Below, piece by piece: positions 7,303 through 10,086 of a stretch of DNA of 10,086 nucleotides (its first letter is position 1; the number at the start of each line of letters is the position of its first letter). The notes under the pieces are model-generated. The model did not search any database. It saw nothing but the letters and a program-made list of their open reading frames with translations, and had not been told where the DNA came from. The stretch is from Gammaproteobacteria bacterium (GTDB taxonomy: Bacteria > Pseudomonadota > Gammaproteobacteria > Pseudomonadales > Azotimanducaceae), in the NCBI GenBank assembly GCA_030432795.1, contig JAUILW010000085.1, positions 1 to 10,086 of the forward strand, in the 5' to 3' direction. The position numbers and the translations under genes were made by a program.

Positions 7303-8877
7303 CTATCTCGATGAAGTCCCAAACATGGCATCAATGTGCGCCTGCGGCAATGGCTGTGTGGCCTTCGACACCAGGATCGTCGCCAGTACCGAGACGATCT
7401 CACCCATCGCCGCACAGGAGTATGGGTTGGGCCCTTCGCCGCGCAGCCACTGGGCGGCGTCGTGCAGAGCACCTGGCGCGAACCAGGCTGGATCGATGAG
7501 CTGCATGTACAGCACGACAAATGTGCCGAAGCCAAGCAGCAGGCCCGCGTAGGCGCCCTGCTTGGTTACACCGCGCCAAAGCGCGCCTACCACCAGTGGC
7601 CCGGCAAACGCCGCCATCATGCCGCCGTTGCCGATCCAGACGATGATGGCGATATTCTGATCCAGCAACGCCCAGGCCAGCAGCATGCACAGGACCAGCA
7701 CCACCACCGTGCTGATACGGCTGATGAGCAGCACCCGTGCATCCAGCTTGTCCTGGTCCATGGCGGCACCGCGGCGTTCCAGGTAAGGAACCCAGGTGCG
7801 CCGGTACAGGTCGTTGGCGATGATCTGCGAGGAAGATACGACCAGACCGTCTGCGGTGCTCATGATGGCCGACAGTACGCCCACACCCACGAGTGCTGCC
7901 AGCCACGTGGGAAAGAACTCGATGAACAGGAGCGGCAGCGCGGCGTTCGGTGTATTGCCTTCATCGTAGAGCGATGCGCCGAAGATGGCGCGCGCCATGA
8001 GGCCGCCGACGCCGATCATCGCCATGGTGAGGCCGAACAGGAACGCCAGCTTCACGAACTGCATGCGGTCATCGCCGTCCCTCAGCGCCCAGAGCTTGTT
8101 GCCCAGATGCGGTAGAAGACCCAGGGGCATATGCGCCAGCACGATGACGAAGATCGACCACCAGGAGTGGTAGAGCGGGGTGGACGGATTGAGCGGGGTA
8201 ACCAGGTTTTCGTCCTGCGATTTCAGGTTGTCGGTAAGCGCATCCAGCCCGCCGTACAGATCGCTGCCGAACAGAAAGATCGCAATGACCACCACCGAAA
8301 GTGCGAGCATCAGAAAGCCCTGCAGCCCGTCGGTCAAAATGTCTGCGTGTGCGCCGCCCAGAGCGACATACACCAGCAACACCGCGCCGGTGATGATCAG
8401 TGCCCATGCCGGTGGCAGGCCGAGAAAGATCTCGAACATCACCAGGCCGCTGACGAGTTGGCCGGCCAGGTAGAAAAACAGCACCAGTGACAGCAGCGAA
8501 ACCAGCACGCGGATACCTTCGCTCTGATAGCGGTCGCCCAGGTACTCGGGGATGGAGCGATTGCCGAAGCGATTGCCGGCGGTGGCCACCAGGCGCATGC
8601 AGATCAGCACTCCGAAGTACAGGCCCAGCGGATACAGAAAGTTGCCCCAGTTGGCGGCGTAGCCCCATTCGTAGGACAGCGCCGGCGTGCCGAGAAAGGT
8701 CGCGCCGCTAGCGGTGGAGGCAGCGAAGGCAAAGGCCAGGAAAACCGGCCCATAACCGCCCCTGGCGGTGGCGAAGTCGTCGGCGTGCTTCACCCGTCGG
8801 CCGGCGAACACGCCAATGCCGACCATGAGGCCGATATAGAGCACAAGAAACAACCAGGACCACGCGATCAGCGACAC
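7303..8877 (-). CDS. Sodium:solute symporter (SSS family)
   Basis: A 524-residue inner-membrane protein with about 13 hydrophobic segments (first at about 3-24, last at about 485-503), the size and topology of sodium:solute symporters such as the pantothenate, proline and acetate carriers. The second segment carries FAASTASGATFLGTPALSYEWG (residues 51-72, split by the family's conserved Gly/Ser positions). Segment nine reads GVLSAIMSTADGLVVSSS (333-350), followed by IIANDLYR. The STAD Ser/Thr (340-341) corresponds to the family's second sodium site. Transport of an organic acid or similar solute with sodium is therefore likely, but the solute is unknown. The start is GTG, supported by AGGAG on the minus strand at 8884-8888, 6 bases upstream. 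A promoter-like site lies at 8904-8931, and the dehydrogenase gene follows 23 bases downstream. Confidence 0.92.
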   Translation of the reverse strand: MSLIAWSWLFLVLYIGLMVGIGVFAGRRVKHADDFATARGGYGPVFLAFAFAASTASGATFLGTPALSYEWGYAANWGNFLYPLGLYFGVLICMRLVATAGNRFGNRSIPEYLGDRYQSEGIRVLVSLLSLVLFFYLAGQLVSGLVMFEIFLGLPPAWALIITGAVLLVYVALGGAHADILTDGLQGFLMLALSVVVIAIFLFGSDLYGGLDALTDNLKSQDENLVTPLNPSTPLYHSWWSIFVIVLAHMPLGLLPHLGNKLWALRDGDDRMQFVKLAFLFGLTMAMIGVGGLMARAIFGASLYDEGNTPNAALPLLFIEFFPTWLAALVGVGVLSAIMSTADGLVVSSSQIIANDLYRRTWVPYLERRGAAMDQDKLDARVLLISRISTVVVLVLCMLLAWALLDQNIAIIVWIGNGGMMAAFAGPLVVGALWRGVTKQGAYAGLLLGFGTFVVLYMQLIDPAWFAPGALHDAAQWLRGEGPNPYSCAAMGEIVSVLATILVSKATQPLPQAHIDAMFGTSSR

Positions 8878-8903
8878 GGTAAACTCCTCTCTCCCGGGGT
8901 CAG

Positions 8904-8931
8904 CTTATGGCCAATCGCCGTCGGTTCTCAA
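8904..8931 (-). promoter_or_regulatory. Likely sigma-70 promoter of the symporter-dehydrogenase operon
   Basis: Read on the minus strand, TTGAGA (plus coordinates 8926-8931, five of six matches to the -35 consensus) is followed after 16 bases by CATAAG (8904-8909, four of six matches to the -10). Transcription would begin near 8897, about 20 bases before the GTG start, leaving just enough room for the AGGAG ribosome binding site. Confidence 0.4.
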
Positions 8932-8967
8932 CCTGCGGCGCGTTACCTGATGAAAGCCGCTACGTCA

Positions 8968-8976
8968 TGCTATGGT
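8968..8976 (+). promoter_or_regulatory. Weak extended -10 element before the acylase gene
   Basis: TGCTATGGT has the TGn extension and four of six -10 matches, and would start transcription about 33 bases before the acylase ATG. There is no good -35 box at the right distance, so this is a tentative call. Confidence 0.2.
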
Positions 8977-9004
8977 CGCGCGTAGTGGGCTGTGGGTAGC
9001 ATCC

Positions 9005-9012
9005 GAGGGGGG
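9005..9012 (+). promoter_or_regulatory. Ribosome binding site of the penicillin acylase-family gene
   Basis: GAGGGGGG ends 3 bases before the ATG at 9016, with the best-pairing part at normal distance. It favours 9016 over the in-frame GTG at 8992 and the ATG at 9049. Confidence 0.6.
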
Positions 9013-9015
9013 CGC

Positions 9016-10086
9016 ATGCGGGGTAGGTTGCCTGGTTCTACAGGATCGATGGAGATCGTCTGGGACAAAGCAGGATTTGCACACATCTTCGCAGCCGACG
9101 TCGGCGATGCCTATCGAGGGCTTGGCTACGCGGCGGCGTCTGAGCGCCTCTGGCAGATTCACCAGAGCACCGCCTACGCCAACGGCGAGGCAGCGGCGCT
9201 TCTGGGGAGTCGCTTCATCGGTCAGGATCTCATCCAGCGGGCGTGTAATGTGGACGGCCGGCAGACGGCGATGCCTGCAAGCGACGGTGACTGGCTGGTG
9301 GACGCCTACCTCGACGGCATGAATGCATTCATCGACGGGCTCGATGAAGTACCACCAGAGTTCCGCCACGCGGGCGCCGAGCCGCGCCGTTTTACACGCA
9401 ACGACATCGCCGCCCGCTATCGCTTCACTTCCTGGTTCCAGCACAAATCCTGGGCGGAGAAGATGATCATCGGTCGGCTCATGGCGACCCATGGCGTCGA
9501 ATGGTTTCGCGGCAACCTGCTGCGCTTCAGTGATGAAGATGCCGAGGTCGTGCGCTTGCTGCAGGAGCCGTTGCGTAGTCTCGACCTGTCCGCTGTGCCG
9601 CTGGCCTATCCGGAGGCGGAGGGCAGGGTGCCGCTATCCGGCAGCAACAACTGGGCGGTAACCGGCGCGCTCAGCGCCAGCGGTGCGGCGATGCTGGCCA
9701 GCGATCCGCACCAGCCGCACAGCATCCCCAACACCTTTTTCTACGCCCATCTGCACGCGGGAGATTTCGACGTGTTCGGCGCCGGATTTCCCGGTGTGCC
9801 GTACTTCATGATGGGCCGCACGCCGGACATCGCCTGGGGCCTGACCACCGGCTTCGTCGACAGCTACGATGTGTACATCGAGCAGGTAGAGGGCGACGCC
9901 TGCCGCACGGAAGCCGGCCGGCGCCCGCTCACGGTGCGCAACGAGGACATCGGTGTGCACGGGGCGGGCCGGCAAGTGTTCGAAGTGCGCTTCAGTCCCC
10001 ACGGCCCCTTAGTCGAATCGATCGGGGAGGCGTTGGGGCTGTGCACGCCGCCGACTTCCGCGTGGCGCACGGCGCTGCGCTGGGCG
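9016..10086 (+). CDS. Penicillin acylase-family Ntn hydrolase, N-terminal part (3' end outside window)
   Basis: The frame is open from the in-frame stop at 8983 to the end of the window, giving 357 residues of a protein usually around 700-850 long. The family hydrolyses amide bonds (penicillins, acyl-homoserine lactones, cyclic lipopeptides). It is made as a precursor that cuts itself between Gly and a Ser that becomes the N-terminal nucleophile. Here that junction is Gly209-Ser210 in SGSNNWAV (Ser210 codon at 9643-9645). The alpha-chain part has FAHIFAADVGDAYRGLGYAAASERLWQIHQ-type sequence (residues 21-50). After the nucleophile come ASDPHQPHSIPNTFFYAHL (228-246), AGFPGVPYFMMGRTPDIAWG (256-275) and DSYDVYIEQ, all family hallmarks. 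Unlike periplasmic penicillin G acylase, no signal peptide precedes the conserved region: residues 1-12 are short and polar. It is transcribed away from the symporter gene. The substrate is not known. Confidence 0.88.
   Translation, partial: MRGRLPGSTGSMEIVWDKAGFAHIFAADVGDAYRGLGYAAASERLWQIHQSTAYANGEAAALLGSRFIGQDLIQRACNVDGRQTAMPASDGDWLVDAYLDGMNAFIDGLDEVPPEFRHAGAEPRRFTRNDIAARYRFTSWFQHKSWAEKMIIGRLMATHGVEWFRGNLLRFSDEDAEVVRLLQEPLRSLDLSAVPLAYPEAEGRVPLSGSNNWAVTGALSASGAAMLASDPHQPHSIPNTFFYAHLHAGDFDVFGAGFPGVPYFMMGRTPDIAWGLTTGFVDSYDVYIEQVEGDACRTEAGRRPLTVRNEDIGVHGAGRQVFEVRFSPHGPLVESIGEALGLCTPPTSAWRTALRWA

Noticed and set aside
6261..7535. A 424-codon minus-strand frame overlapping the dehydrogenase in another frame
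   Set aside because: The translation is dominated by Arg, His and Gly, has no family motifs, and overlaps two genes with clear ones.
7336..8115. A 259-codon plus-strand frame antisense to the symporter
   Set aside because: It has low-complexity His/Gln/Arg composition and no ribosome binding site, while the opposite strand encodes an intact transporter.
8960..8985. Inverted repeat CTACG/CGTAG in the divergent promoter region as an operator
   Set aside because: Only five base pairs match across a 16-base gap, which is expected by chance in this composition.

Overview
The window looks like chromosomal DNA of a high-GC Gram-negative bacterium. A gammaproteobacterium is my best guess, because the first two genes are the alpha-2-macroglobulin/PBP1C pair common in proteobacteria and the rest is CoA-thioester metabolism. 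No 16S rRNA or other taxonomic marker is present, so this is an inference. I see no tRNA, rRNA, CRISPR array, insertion sequence or phage gene.

Layout. (1) 1-3301, plus strand: the 3' end of a bacterial alpha-2-macroglobulin gene (yfhM-like), overlapping by 4 bases a complete pbpC gene (penicillin-binding protein 1C). This is a periplasmic defence and cell-wall repair unit. (2) 3365-4558, plus strand: a CaiB/BaiF (type III) CoA-transferase with a clear ribosome binding site. (3) 4559-6001, plus strand: a visibly more A/T-rich stretch. It has a 270-base leader containing hairpins and one gene for an unfamiliar protein whose C-terminal half resembles a GT-B-type glycosyltransferase. It ends in a long imperfect hairpin that covers its stop codon. 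(4) 6032-8877, minus strand: a two-gene unit, transcribed from a promoter-like site near 8904-8931, encoding a sodium:solute symporter and then an ACAD10/11-like acyl-CoA dehydrogenase. (5) 9016-10086, plus strand, running off the end: the N-terminal 357 residues of a penicillin acylase-family Ntn hydrolase, divergent from the symporter gene.

How they may work together. The symporter and dehydrogenase are probably co-expressed, so uptake of an organic acid or similar solute may be coupled to oxidation of its CoA thioester. The CoA-transferase could provide activation, but it lies on the other strand beyond the glycosyltransferase-like gene, so that link is speculative. The divergent acylase could release an acyl group from an amide for the same route, which is also speculative. 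The item most worth a second look is the glycosyltransferase-like gene with its structured leader. I found no convincing wholly new multi-gene system here.
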